Positions 51,335 through 59,411 of a DNA stretch of 64,000 nt are shown here, one piece after another. The notes below the pieces were generated by a model that saw nothing but the letters and a program-made list of their open reading frames with translations, was not told the origin of the DNA and did not search any database. Source of the stretch: Luteimonas sp. MC1825 (GTDB lineage Bacteria > Pseudomonadota > Gammaproteobacteria > Xanthomonadales > Xanthomonadaceae); NCBI RefSeq assembly GCF_014764385.1, contig NZ_CP061714.1:2604001-2668000 (forward strand). Reading direction: 5' to 3'. The position numbers and the translations under genes were made by a program. How positions within the stretch are numbered: position 1 is the first letter of the stretch; every line of letters starts with the position of its first letter.

Positions 51335-54160
51335 TTAGGTCGTGGCGGCTGCTTCCAGTTCGGCAAGGCGTGCGGTCAGCTCGCGCTCGAAACGCCCTTC
51401 ATCACAGTGAGCGAGGGCTCGCTGGCTCTGCTCAATGGCGCCCTGGATGTCTCCGGCGGCAACAAGGCATCGGGCAACGAGGTCGAAGTACGCTGCGAGT
51501 ACGTGCCGCGCACTGGGATCGGCCTGCAGTTCCGCAAGGGCGCTCTGGGCCGACCCTAGCGCTTGGGGCATGCCCAGCGCCAACTCGGCCTCGGCCCGGC
51601 GATAACGCAGCCAGTGATCCACCCTGTCTACTGGCACCATCCCGATGACTTCAAGGGCTCGTGCCGGCTGGCCGGCGATTGTGAAGAGCTTGGCGATACC
51701 GCGGGCGGCATAACTATCTGGGATACCGTGGGCCAGTAGTGCCTCGGCATACACGAGGCTTGATCCTGAAAGCCGCCGCGCTAAAACCTCGTTGCCCGAC
51801 CGCTTCGCGTTAGCCGCCACGTTTGCCAGCGCTTCACCCGCGCTTCCCAAGTGTTCTTTGCCAATGGCGGCAGGCGAAACCTGGAACATGTCGCCGGACG
51901 CATTCACCAGGCGAAACATCAAATCAGGATGGTTGTAGCCGAACTTGGACGTAAATGCGTAGAAGGCGTCGTAGAACTGGTCGAGTCCTTCGAGAGCGGC
52001 CTGACTGAGGACCCGTCCAAGTGCATTGACCCTCGACTCGTCTTGGTTGAGCTCCGCCACCACACCGGTATAGCGGCGAAGATTGGCCAACGCGGCCATC
52101 GCGACGCGCAGCGGCACGCTCGCATCGTTGGCAATGACTAGATCTACAAGCTTCCGAAGTGCCTCCTCGCCTGCGCGCTTCGCCTCTTCGGTGGCGCTCT
52201 TCTGCGCGCCGAGATGGGCAATCTGACCAAGCGTCGCGTGCCATCCGGGCTCGACCTCGAGTAACTCGTTGAACGTTGCCAGGGCCTGATCTGTGGCGCC
52301 ACATCGCCGGTACGCTTTTCCCAAGTGATGTAGGAGCTCAGACCTGCTTCTTCCGTGGGCCCGTTCCAGTGCCGCCCGGTACTCGTCGGCGCAGGCTGCG
52401 TAATACGCGGGCCGGTCCTGCCAAGTCAGACTATAGGCGTACTGCTCCCGGGCATCGATGCCACACAACAGTGCCGCAAGAGTGTCGTCCGCATTGATCT
52501 GGCGGCGAGCGCACATCCCAAATACAGCCTCCTTGACGCCCTCGAGCTGCAACAGTGCGTAGAGTAGCCAATCCGGGTCCCGCAAACCGCGCCGGTCATG
52601 TTCAGCGACCAGAGCACTGCGCGCCAAGTGGATTTGACGCAGGGTGGAAGGGATCATTTCACCGCCGAGTTTCTCGACGTAGCTCTCCACCTCTAGTGCT
52701 AGACCCCCGCCGTCATTGGCCGTGAGCGCCGCCCGGGCGACCAGCTCATGTACTAGCAAAACCCCCGGAACGCCGGCAGGAGACAGGATCGCGAGTTTCT
52801 GAAGCTCCAGCTTCGGGAGGTTCCCGACAAGATGGGTGAGAAATCCTGCGTCATGCATCGTCAGGCCGGTGTTGGCAATCTTCTCAAGCGCGGCGCGGGG
52901 TGCCTCCGACAGGCGGTCCAGGATGCGTCGAAGAATCGAGTAGCCGTCATCACCGCTAAGCACATCCGGCATTTCCAGCACTTCGGCATAGAACACGTCG
53001 CGAGCGACGCCCTGCGCCTCGATGATGCTGCGCGCAGTTGCCAGGACTACAGGCAGGGACCTGCAGGAGTTAACAAACTCTCGGCTGGACGGTGCCGGGG
53101 CAGCCGGGTCCTCTCCCAGGATTAGCAACGCGACCTCGGCGGAAGGAGGCGGAATAGGTACGTGCGATGCCGATCCCGTGGCAGCGACCTGCGAAGTCAC
53201 CATCACGACGCCCCCTTTGTCGAACCCCGGCTGCAACTGGGCGAATGCCGACTCGTCAATGGTCTGGTCAATGCGGTCGATCACGAGAATCGTCTTGATT
53301 GCGTTGAAATTGCCGACGACGTTGAGTGGCCTGCCTCCGCGCATTCGGGTCACTGCAGATAGGGGGGTATCCGGGTGCCAGTCTCCCGCAGCTAGCCAGA
53401 TGTAATTGTCGAAGCCTTCAGACTCGTTCAATACGAAGTCGACCGCCACCTGTGTCTTTCCTGAGCCGCTTACCCCGTGGAGGACTGCAATGGAGTGACC
53501 GGAATCAAAATGATCCTGTAGCGCAGCGATGGCGGCTTGGTTGGAGTGGTGGTTCTCGCACTGAGCCGGCAAACGCCCGTAGTACTCATACTGGTCGAGC
53601 GCCTCATCAAATCGAGGGAAGAACTGCCGGAAAAACGCCGCAGCCTCAGGCCGCTCCACTGAGAAGTCGTAAACCAACTTGGCAAGTTCACGTGCGTCGA
53701 GTATCACCAGCCTGTCGCCTAGCTCGGCGTGAGCGTCCGTGAGATTGAAGCGAGAGCGGAACGACGCCTGCTCCTGCTGTGTGGACATTAGGTAAATCTT
53801 AGTACTGTCGCTCGGCGTGCGGTGCGCCTTAGCTGCATCAATGTCGTCCCGGATCTTTGAAAAAATCGGGGCTGTCGCGGCACCTTCGTTCTCGAAGTAG
53901 TTCTTCGTAGTGCTGTACTGTCCGATCAGTGTCGAGCCGTCGTCGAACGAATCCACCGTATAGCCGGAGAACCTGTAGTCGCTATTGATGCCGTGGTGGA
54001 CAAGTCGCTTGTTCTCAAGCAATTCGATCAACTTGTGCCCGACGATCTCCAAGCCCACGGGGTCAAAAGCACCGATCTCCTCCATGAGGCCTTTAGTGAT
54101 TCGTTGCTTGATGGACTCAAATGGCATCTGCGGGCTCGCATCGGGATACTGATCCAGCAT
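51335..54160 (-). CDS. STAND NTPase with nuclease-like N-terminus and TPR-like C-terminus
   Basis: The 941-residue protein has three regions. Residues 30-190 resemble a divergent PD-(D/E)xK fold, with GYTVDSFDDG then IGQYSTTKNYF, where Gln81 stands in the usual acidic position, and later IYLMSTQQEQ. Residues 200-480 form a P-loop NTPase with Walker A GVSGSGKT (229-236) and Walker B ILVIDRID (291-298). Residues 560-940 are helical repeats of TPR character ending in AAGDIQGAIEQSQRALAHC. This effector-NTPase-sensor layout is that of STAND immune proteins such as Avs, in which the repeats recognise a phage component. Function is inferred. It is transcribed alone, 270 bases from the OLD gene. Confidence 0.7.
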   Translation of the reverse strand: MLDQYPDASPQMPFESIKQRITKGLMEEIGAFDPVGLEIVGHKLIELLENKRLVHHGINSDYRFSGYTVDSFDDGSTLIGQYSTTKNYFENEGAATAPIFSKIRDDIDAAKAHRTPSDSTKIYLMSTQQEQASFRSRFNLTDAHAELGDRLVILDARELAKLVYDFSVERPEAAAFFRQFFPRFDEALDQYEYYGRLPAQCENHHSNQAAIAALQDHFDSGHSIAVLHGVSGSGKTQVAVDFVLNESEGFDNYIWLAAGDWHPDTPLSAVTRMRGGRPLNVVGNFNAIKTILVIDRIDQTIDESAFAQLQPGFDKGGVVMVTSQVAATGSASHVPIPPPSAEVALLILGEDPAAPAPSSREFVNSCRSLPVVLATARSIIEAQGVARDVFYAEVLEMPDVLSGDDGYSILRRILDRLSEAPRAALEKIANTGLTMHDAGFLTHLVGNLPKLELQKLAILSPAGVPGVLLVHELVARAALTANDGGGLALEVESYVEKLGGEMIPSTLRQIHLARSALVAEHDRRGLRDPDWLLYALLQLEGVKEAVFGMCARRQINADDTLAALLCGIDAREQYAYSLTWQDRPAYYAACADEYRAALERAHGRSRSELLHHLGKAYRRCGATDQALATFNELLEVEPGWHATLGQIAHLGAQKSATEEAKRAGEEALRKLVDLVIANDASVPLRVAMAALANLRRYTGVVAELNQDESRVNALGRVLSQAALEGLDQFYDAFYAFTSKFGYNHPDLMFRLVNASGDMFQVSPAAIGKEHLGSAGEALANVAANAKRSGNEVLARRLSGSSLVYAEALLAHGIPDSYAARGIAKLFTIAGQPARALEVIGMVPVDRVDHWLRYRRAEAELALGMPQALGSAQSALAELQADPSARHVLAAYFDLVARCLVAAGDIQGAIEQSQRALAHCDEGRFERELTARLAELEAAATT

Positions 54161-54604
54161 GCTACTTCGATCTGGTCAGGTCGATCGATACCGCTAAGGT
54201 CCGGTAGGTTTAGCGCACTGTCTGATAGGGCCCTTCGACGTCCATTCAGACGACGGCATTGGCGCCATGGAGGAGCATCCGTTCCAGACTAGCGCAGAGA
54301 CGTACCTATCCGCTGAGAAGAACTGGACCGCTCACCGTGAGTTGACTGCATGGTTCCGCTCAGATGCGCGACGGAACTGCTTCTGAAATCCGCCTTGGTC
54401 GTGACCCTCCGGGCCTCATACGCGGGTACCCACGGCTACTCGGCCATGCCGAACTCACGGGCCATACTCGAGCGGACCGGCCTCCCATGTGATGTCGGCT
54501 AGGGTCGGAAGCGGACGGCGCCTGCTCATCGTTACCATTCTGCAACTGCTCTGGCGGAACGCCGGCATTCGCCGGCGCCCATGGTGTTTAGATCAGACCT
54601 CCCA
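54161..54604. other. Gene-poor spacer of about 440 bases
   Basis: Only very short frames occur, including a 39-codon frame on the plus strand from 54267 without a good ribosome-binding site. Promoters for the STAND gene should lie here. Nothing else is supportable. Confidence 0.4.
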
Positions 54605-55723
54605 TCAGATGCGATCGCTCCAGGTGTTGATCCGAGCGAAGAGCTGCCCGGCCACCTGGCGCGCGGCGGCATCGGCGTTGGTGTGAAGCGGATCCAAGTC
54701 GATGCCATCGTCGCCAACAACGTAGGCAGGTCCCCCAATGTCATCGTCGTAGGGCGTCCCGTCCTCGTGGATGGCTTGGTGCCGGCTCTGACTCAGGTCT
54801 TGCCCTAGCAGACGGGACAGGTGCATCCACGCCCACGCCTGCTCGTCTGGCTCGCCATGGTCGAGGATCAACTCGCGCATTGCGTCGATGTCGCCTTCCT
54901 GCGCGGCGACCGTGAGCCAATAGCGTTCCTTTTCTCCATCCCCGTGCTCGCCAGCAATCTCGACCATGCACATTGGATCCATGTCAGCGGACGGTGCTCG
55001 TTGGAGAACCGCAGGGTCGCCATACCGTTCGGCCGTTTCCATTAGCGCGCGGATGTCACCGCCTCGGGCCGCGGACAATAAGTGGTGGCGGTGCTTTTCT
55101 TCCACGCGCAGCCCGTTGGCCTCGATTTCCGCAAAGCTTACGAACGCGCTCGTCCAAGTGCCCTCGCGCTTTACTTGCCTCCTCATTCTTTCTTCTTCGT
55201 CGCCAAACAGCATCGCCTCGGACTCGAGCAGCTTCGCGATGGCCAAGTGTGCGGCCGGCGCCCCGCGCTGGCCCGCCGCCTCCAAGCCTTCTTGGAGCAG
55301 CCGCGGGTGCGTGACGGGGAGGCAAAAGGCCCCAACGTTGGGCTCGACTACCTGCGTCCATACCCACTCATGCCAGTCGGGGTCATCTTCGCGGCCGTCT
55401 ACCGCCGCGATTAGCGCATCGAACCGCACCGGTGCGGTACCGGCCTCGTGCATAAATTTTGAGAACCCCTCTACAACTCGCGCGCCCTCATCGGCGGAAA
55501 GGCCGACCTCCCCGCAGCGGGCCTGCAGGGCGTCTAGGTCTAGCGTGATACCGGTGAGGCTAAACGGCACGTCGCACCAGGTCGCGTCGTGCTGGAACGC
55601 GGCATAGGTGGCATAGCCCACAGCTGCTCCAAGCAACTCGTGCACGTGGCTGCGCTTAAGTGACGTGACGCCACGTGCCTGGAGAAACGCGTGCGCACGG
55701 TAAGCCTGTTCTTTGATGGTCAT
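54605..55723 (-). CDS. Hypothetical protein with Sel1-like helical repeats
   Basis: The 372-residue protein begins MTIKEQAYRAHAFLQARGV. Its second half contains pairs of short helices of Sel1/TPR-like character (HHLLSAARGGDIRALMETAERYGD and YWLTVAAQEGDIDAMRELILDHGE). The C-terminal segment is acidic (DDDIGGPAYVVGDDGIDLD). Such repeats usually bind other proteins. There is no signal peptide or enzyme motif. Its ATG overlaps the stop of the 70-residue gene upstream as ATGA. It could be the larger member of a two-gene accessory unit; function is unknown. Confidence 0.65.
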   Translation of the reverse strand: MTIKEQAYRAHAFLQARGVTSLKRSHVHELLGAAVGYATYAAFQHDATWCDVPFSLTGITLDLDALQARCGEVGLSADEGARVVEGFSKFMHEAGTAPVRFDALIAAVDGREDDPDWHEWVWTQVVEPNVGAFCLPVTHPRLLQEGLEAAGQRGAPAAHLAIAKLLESEAMLFGDEEERMRRQVKREGTWTSAFVSFAEIEANGLRVEEKHRHHLLSAARGGDIRALMETAERYGDPAVLQRAPSADMDPMCMVEIAGEHGDGEKERYWLTVAAQEGDIDAMRELILDHGEPDEQAWAWMHLSRLLGQDLSQSRHQAIHEDGTPYDDDIGGPAYVVGDDGIDLDPLHTNADAAARQVAGQLFARINTWSDRI

Positions 55724-55932
55724 GACTCGCCCTCGATGGCCAAGCCGATCCGGGTCAGGCGCACACGTTTAAATCCCCGGCAGCCGGGCCAGAAGTCGAA
55801 TCGATCTAGGGATAAGACCTGTTTTTGCTCGTGTGCAAGCACGGCGGGCGCCACAGCCAGTCTATGGCGGGAGGCGGTGGATTCCAAGCGGCTGCTTACC
55901 GCTTCCGGCGAGGAAACGGGCATGCCGAGCAT
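55720..55932 (-). CDS. Small protein coupled to the Sel1-like gene
   Basis: The ATG at 55932 has a strong GGGGAGGG ribosome-binding site 6 bases upstream. It opens a 70-residue protein (MLGMPVSSPEAVSSRLES…DRFDFWPGCRGFKRVRL) whose stop overlaps the next ATG as ATGA. A longer version from 56004 would run into the leader of the divergent gene and is less likely. No family was recognised. Confidence 0.55.
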   Translation of the reverse strand: MLGMPVSSPEAVSSRLESTASRHRLAVAPAVLAHEQKQVLSLDRFDFWPGCRGFKRVRLTRIGLAIEGES

Positions 55933-56023
55933 GTAAGGCCCTCCCCTCAAATCTTCTACGGACCTGTTGACTAATCCGTTTCGGACCTGTATCGTTGGTT
56001 CCAAGTTAACCAGGAGCGGGGAA

Positions 56024-56293
56024 ATGAACGCAACCCACCACTTTCAGGCTCGAAGCCAGCAACGCTGCATCAGCAACGCCATGGTCGACCTGGTTCTTGA
56101 CCATGGAGCGTCCAATGGCCGAGGCGATATGACGCTGCTCGGGAAGAAGGAAATCGACCGGGAGATCCAAAGGCGCAAGCAGGAGATACGCGAGCTGGAA
56201 AAAATGCGCGCCAGTGGTGGCACCGGCATTGCTCATCAGGGCGAGACCCTCATCACAGCGTTCCATCGCCACAAGAAGTTCAAGCGGGGTTGA
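56024..56293 (+). CDS. DUF4258-like small protein, paralogue of the hsd-operon member
   Basis: The 89-residue protein starts at an ATG with AGGAGCGGGGAA upstream; the in-frame start at 55967 is rejected. It aligns along its length with the protein at 27321-27605: NATHHFQARSQQRCISNAMVDLV against NATWHFSQRMSQRGVSRDMVRLV, then LGKKEIDREI, RELEKMRASGGTGIAHQGETLITAFH. The function of DUF4258 is not settled; the small size, basic character and the RHH gene that follows 23 bases later suggest a toxin-antitoxin-like pair, which is inference. Confidence 0.7.
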   Translation: MNATHHFQARSQQRCISNAMVDLVLDHGASNGRGDMTLLGKKEIDREIQRRKQEIRELEKMRASGGTGIAHQGETLITAFHRHKKFKRG

Positions 56294-56316
56294 CCGCTCA
56301 ACAGGAACATCAAGCC

Positions 56317-56760
56317 ATGCCATACGAAATCAATCGCGAGAAGTTCGCAGAAGGTCCGTCCCTGGTGGAGGTCTACCAGTCGGCGAAGGAAATCCCCATG
56401 CCGAAGTTGAACGTCAAGATCCGCACTTCGGACTTGCGGATCCTTGACAGCATCTCGCGGCAGTCGGGTACGCCACGGTCACAGATCCTGAACTCGATGA
56501 TCGAGTCCGTGATCGTGGCGATGATTCAAGATCTAGCGAAAGACGACCCAGACTGTGCCGCCTTGGTGGCCAAACAAGCCGACGCCATCGGGGGTACCGA
56601 ATACATGAGCAAAGGTAGCTGGTCGGACATGCTCTTCGAGGGCGTGAACCCTAAGCTCGATCACTACTACGCGATCGAATTGCCCGACAGAAAGCGGTTG
56701 GGCGGTCTCAGCGACGAGTACCGAACCATCGCGGAGCGGTTCTCGAGGGCTAACGGATGA
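56317..56760 (+). CDS. Ribbon-helix-helix-like DNA-binding protein
   Basis: The 147-residue protein has a central segment PKLNVKIRTSDLRILDSISR, SGTPRSQILNSMIESVI that fits a ribbon-helix-helix fold (strand, helix, turn with SGTPRS, helix), then a C-terminal region of about 80 residues (SKGSWSDMLFEGVNPKLDHYYAIELPDR). RHH proteins usually repress their own operon or neutralise a toxin. It lies between the DUF4258 gene and the 122-residue gene, whose ATG overlaps its stop (ATGA), so all three are likely one operon. Confidence 0.65.
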   Translation: MPYEINREKFAEGPSLVEVYQSAKEIPMPKLNVKIRTSDLRILDSISRQSGTPRSQILNSMIESVIVAMIQDLAKDDPDCAALVAKQADAIGGTEYMSKGSWSDMLFEGVNPKLDHYYAIELPDRKRLGGLSDEYRTIAERFSRANG

Positions 56761-57125
56761 AAAAGAAGCATGCTTCTGAGCTGTACGCATCTCTTAGCGC
56801 GTCAAGCGTCGAGTCGAACAGTAGCGACTTCGAGACCCTAAGCCTGCGTATCTCCCATAGAACCGCCGCGATGATCCAGGCGCTCAATGTCGCCTTTTGG
56901 CAACCCGAACACAAAGCGCTCCTAACGCGCTTTACGGACGGGATATCGCAGCAGTTGGCGGAAAGCCTGCTCGGCAGCGTTGACAACGAACCGATCATCG
57001 TGGAGGAAGCGAGCAACGGGGCTCAGCCTGACTCTGCGCTCGATTTGCTGGTCGGGGCCGGAGCGATCAAGTATGACGATGCGAGGCTTCGTCGCATCCG
57101 AAGCGTATTTCAGGAGGGTGAGTAG
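56757..57125 (+). CDS. Hypothetical third gene of the DUF4258-RHH operon
   Basis: The 122-residue protein begins MKKKHASELYASLSASS and overlaps the RHH gene by 4 bases. A segment LSLRISHRTAAMIQALN has a faint RHH-like strand-helix look, but the rest (FTDGISQQLAESLLGS, ARLRRIRSVFQEGE) is simply helical and acidic. No known domain was recognised. It may form part of a regulatory complex with the RHH protein. Confidence 0.55.
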   Translation: MKKKHASELYASLSASSVESNSSDFETLSLRISHRTAAMIQALNVAFWQPEHKALLTRFTDGISQQLAESLLGSVDNEPIIVEEASNGAQPDSALDLLVGAGAIKYDDARLRRIRSVFQEGE

Positions 57126-57219
57126 GCACGTCGCTCGCTGCGAAGCCCATGATCCGGGTCCGCTCAGGATCTGAACACGGCTCGTGCGGACTCATCGATT
57201 TCACCAGGGGGTGATATGT

Positions 57220-58074
57220 ATGCACTACGTATCAAAGTACAACTATTTCAGATCGCTGGATCGTCTCGCTCGGTCGATTGGAAGCAAACCGGACGTGAGC
57301 GAAGCGATCGCAGGCCTTAGTCGTTTCTCCCTTCGCGATGTCCTCAACAACGACGAAATCGTAATCATGTATCGGCACAAGACGACGCTGGGAGTCGTCA
57401 AGCAATGGGCCGACAGCGGGGTGAAGATTGACGCGGATGCGATCCGGGCGGGCTTGGACCGGCGGGAGCGCTATTTCGTCCCTCAGTACGTGATGAAGGT
57501 GAACACGCCGCGCTACCACACGAAGCAGGAGTGTGAATTCCTGAGAGCGAGGTTCGAGAACTTTGAGACGCCACCTGAGATAGAGCAGCTCGGTCCAGAC
57601 AAGTTGAGCGAGTTCCAGGAATTTTGCGAGAGGGAGTGGCCTCAGTACAAGGATAAGCCGATCGATATCTTCTGGGCGCATGTCGGCAGCCAGTTCCGCG
57701 TATCGATCAGCCCTAAGGAGGTCTCATACAACTCGCAAGAAGGTCCCGAGAGCGTCCAGGACCGCAGCGAGGCTGAGTTGCTAGAAGAGGTTCACCGGGA
57801 AGCTGACGGACTGCGGGAATACGCCAAGTCCAATGGGCTCGGCGGATACCTTTACGCGCCACCCAAGCAGCTCTACTCGCTTACGAAGGATCCGGCGCTC
57901 GACGTGGCGCGAAAGCAGGGATTTATAGAGCTGCTGAAGTTCAAGAAGGCGATCAAGATGCTGGTCTTCAACTTCCACCACATTGAGCTCAAGATGCCCG
58001 AAGGCCTGCTATCGGACGAACTGCTTGCAGCGCTCGGATTCTTGCCCTGCAAGGCCTGCTGTAGTGCTCGCTGA
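57220..58074 (+). CDS. Unrecognised 284-residue soluble protein
   Basis: The start at 57220 (MHYVSKYNYFRSLDRLARSIG) follows AGGGGGTG and is preferred to 57184. The protein is soluble and charged. Notable segments are NTPRYHTKQECEFLRARFENFETPPEIEQ, EREWPQYKDKPIDIFWAHV and a C-terminal pair of cysteines (LPCKACCSAR). No domain was recognised. The next gene starts inside its last codons, so both are co-translated. Its location next to a defence island and among other unknown genes is the only functional hint. Confidence 0.65.
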   Translation: MHYVSKYNYFRSLDRLARSIGSKPDVSEAIAGLSRFSLRDVLNNDEIVIMYRHKTTLGVVKQWADSGVKIDADAIRAGLDRRERYFVPQYVMKVNTPRYHTKQECEFLRARFENFETPPEIEQLGPDKLSEFQEFCEREWPQYKDKPIDIFWAHVGSQFRVSISPKEVSYNSQEGPESVQDRSEAELLEEVHREADGLREYAKSNGLGGYLYAPPKQLYSLTKDPALDVARKQGFIELLKFKKAIKMLVFNFHHIELKMPEGLLSDELLAALGFLPCKACCSAR

Positions 58075-58408
58075 GAACCTCAGCAACACGGAGTCACGTA
58101 GGGCCGGATCTGCATTCTTGGAGGCGATAGCTACCTACGTGACCGACGCGTTCGATCAGATCGGCAGCGAACTGGATGTTTCGTACTTTATCGGAATATT
58201 GCCAAGCGAGACCGGAGAAGCGATCTTGTCTACTGGCCTTGCCACACCGTTCGGTCGCGCCTATTTAGTAGAGGATCGGTTTCATTCCTGCTGGATGGTC
58301 CTGCACAGATCCGGTACTACCGGACCGATTCGACGGTACGCAGAGTCAACTGAAGTCATTACATTTGCAGACGAATGTTGTGAATTCTTAGGGCTTAACA
58401 GCACATGA
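58064..58408 (+). CDS. Small hypothetical protein coupled to the preceding gene
   Basis: A GTG at 58064, with AAGG 9 bases upstream, overlaps the end of the 284-residue gene by 11 bases and gives 114 residues (MLAENLSNTESRRAGSAFLEAIATYVTDAF…ADECCEFLGL). The frame continues upstream to 57983 only through the neighbour's coding sequence. The pattern is a plausible globular alpha/beta protein without known motifs. About 180 gene-free bases follow. Confidence 0.5.
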   Translation: MLAENLSNTESRRAGSAFLEAIATYVTDAFDQIGSELDVSYFIGILPSETGEAILSTGLATPFGRAYLVEDRFHSCWMVLHRSGTTGPIRRYAESTEVITFADECCEFLGLNST

Positions 58409-58590
58409 CGCCGGGGCCGCCTGCGAATGCATCGCAGCCACGGACCATCTAACTCCCGTGCTACCAATTCGTTCACGCCGCGCCAGCCTCGCTGCTCTGC
58501 GGTGTCTAGGGAACTCGCAGTTCGCATCGTCCGCTCAAAGCATCAGCGCGGCTAAACTCAGACTCAGTAGCTCATTTTGGGGGGGGACAA

Positions 58591-59100
58591 ATGGCGCGCG
58601 AAATAAGGATTGACAAATCCAACAAACGTGGCTTTCGTGGTCAAGAGAGCTATATCGTCACGAGAGGCAGAACCAGCTACTTGCGGATTGTTGGGAATGA
58701 ACCTACCTACCACTTGATGACAGCCACCGCTAGCGAGGACGACGACAGCTACCAGGTATGCGGCGACAGGATTAGGCTTGTATCAGCTGCATTGCAGCTC
58801 GGCGCAAGGATACGAATCCCGCCTTCACGCGAAGACGATAGTTTCGGTAGGGTCTTCATTCGCATATGCGCAATAACCTTTTCGCCAGGTAATGAGCAGG
58901 AAGACCTTGACGAGCTTCATGCTGTTCTTGATTCGTTTTTCCAGATATTTGACACATCTGATCCAGCCAGCCACGAAGTAATAAATGACATGCGGGAGGT
59001 CTATTTAACATTGTCGGGCAACGACTCAAACGAGGACGTTTACCTCAGCGATGGAGTGTGGCTAAGCTTCGATGGAAAGTTGCACGACAGAGGTAGGTAG
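58591..59100 (+). CDS. Hypothetical protein with AT-richer codon use
   Basis: The 169-residue protein (MAREIRIDKSNKRGFRGQESYIVTRGRTSYLRIVG) is acidic in its second half (EQEDLDELHAVLDSFFQIFDTSDPAS). Its codons are clearly less GC-rich than its neighbours, a sign of separate origin. The ATG is preceded by a run of eight G (58579-58586), four bases away, which serves as or disturbs the ribosome-binding site. No domain was recognised. Confidence 0.6.
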   Translation: MAREIRIDKSNKRGFRGQESYIVTRGRTSYLRIVGNEPTYHLMTATASEDDDSYQVCGDRIRLVSAALQLGARIRIPPSREDDSFGRVFIRICAITFSPGNEQEDLDELHAVLDSFFQIFDTSDPASHEVINDMREVYLTLSGNDSNEDVYLSDGVWLSFDGKLHDRGR

Positions 59101-59411
59101 CTCCAAGCGATGCGTCATCAAGTCAATTCATTACGCCAAGCGAGTGTGGGGAGCAGCGGTCAATGCTTCGCGTGAGTTCTGCGGCGTTGGCCCTTGATGA
59201 AACGTCGAGGTTGCTTAATCGGTGGATCGTGAGTCGAATGCGGCCCGCTGCGGATTACCGTTACAAGGTTGCAATGGTTCGGTAGCGGCAACTCGAATGG
59301 AAAGTGGGCTCAATGTACGGGCAAGAGGAGCGCAGGATCGCGAAACCAGCACACGCTTTCCGTTTCGTATGGCGAATGTATTGGGATCACCATTCATGTC
59401 GCATCCACGAA
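59101..59411. other. Gene-free spacer
   Basis: Between the hypothetical gene and the stop of the large leftward gene there are about 310 bases holding only short frames without ribosome-binding sites or motifs. No terminator-like hairpin was noticed. Confidence 0.4.

Noticed and set aside
54267..54386. 39-codon plus-strand frame beginning MEEHPFQTS
   Set aside because: It is short, without a convincing ribosome-binding site or family; it might be a gene remnant but cannot be supported.
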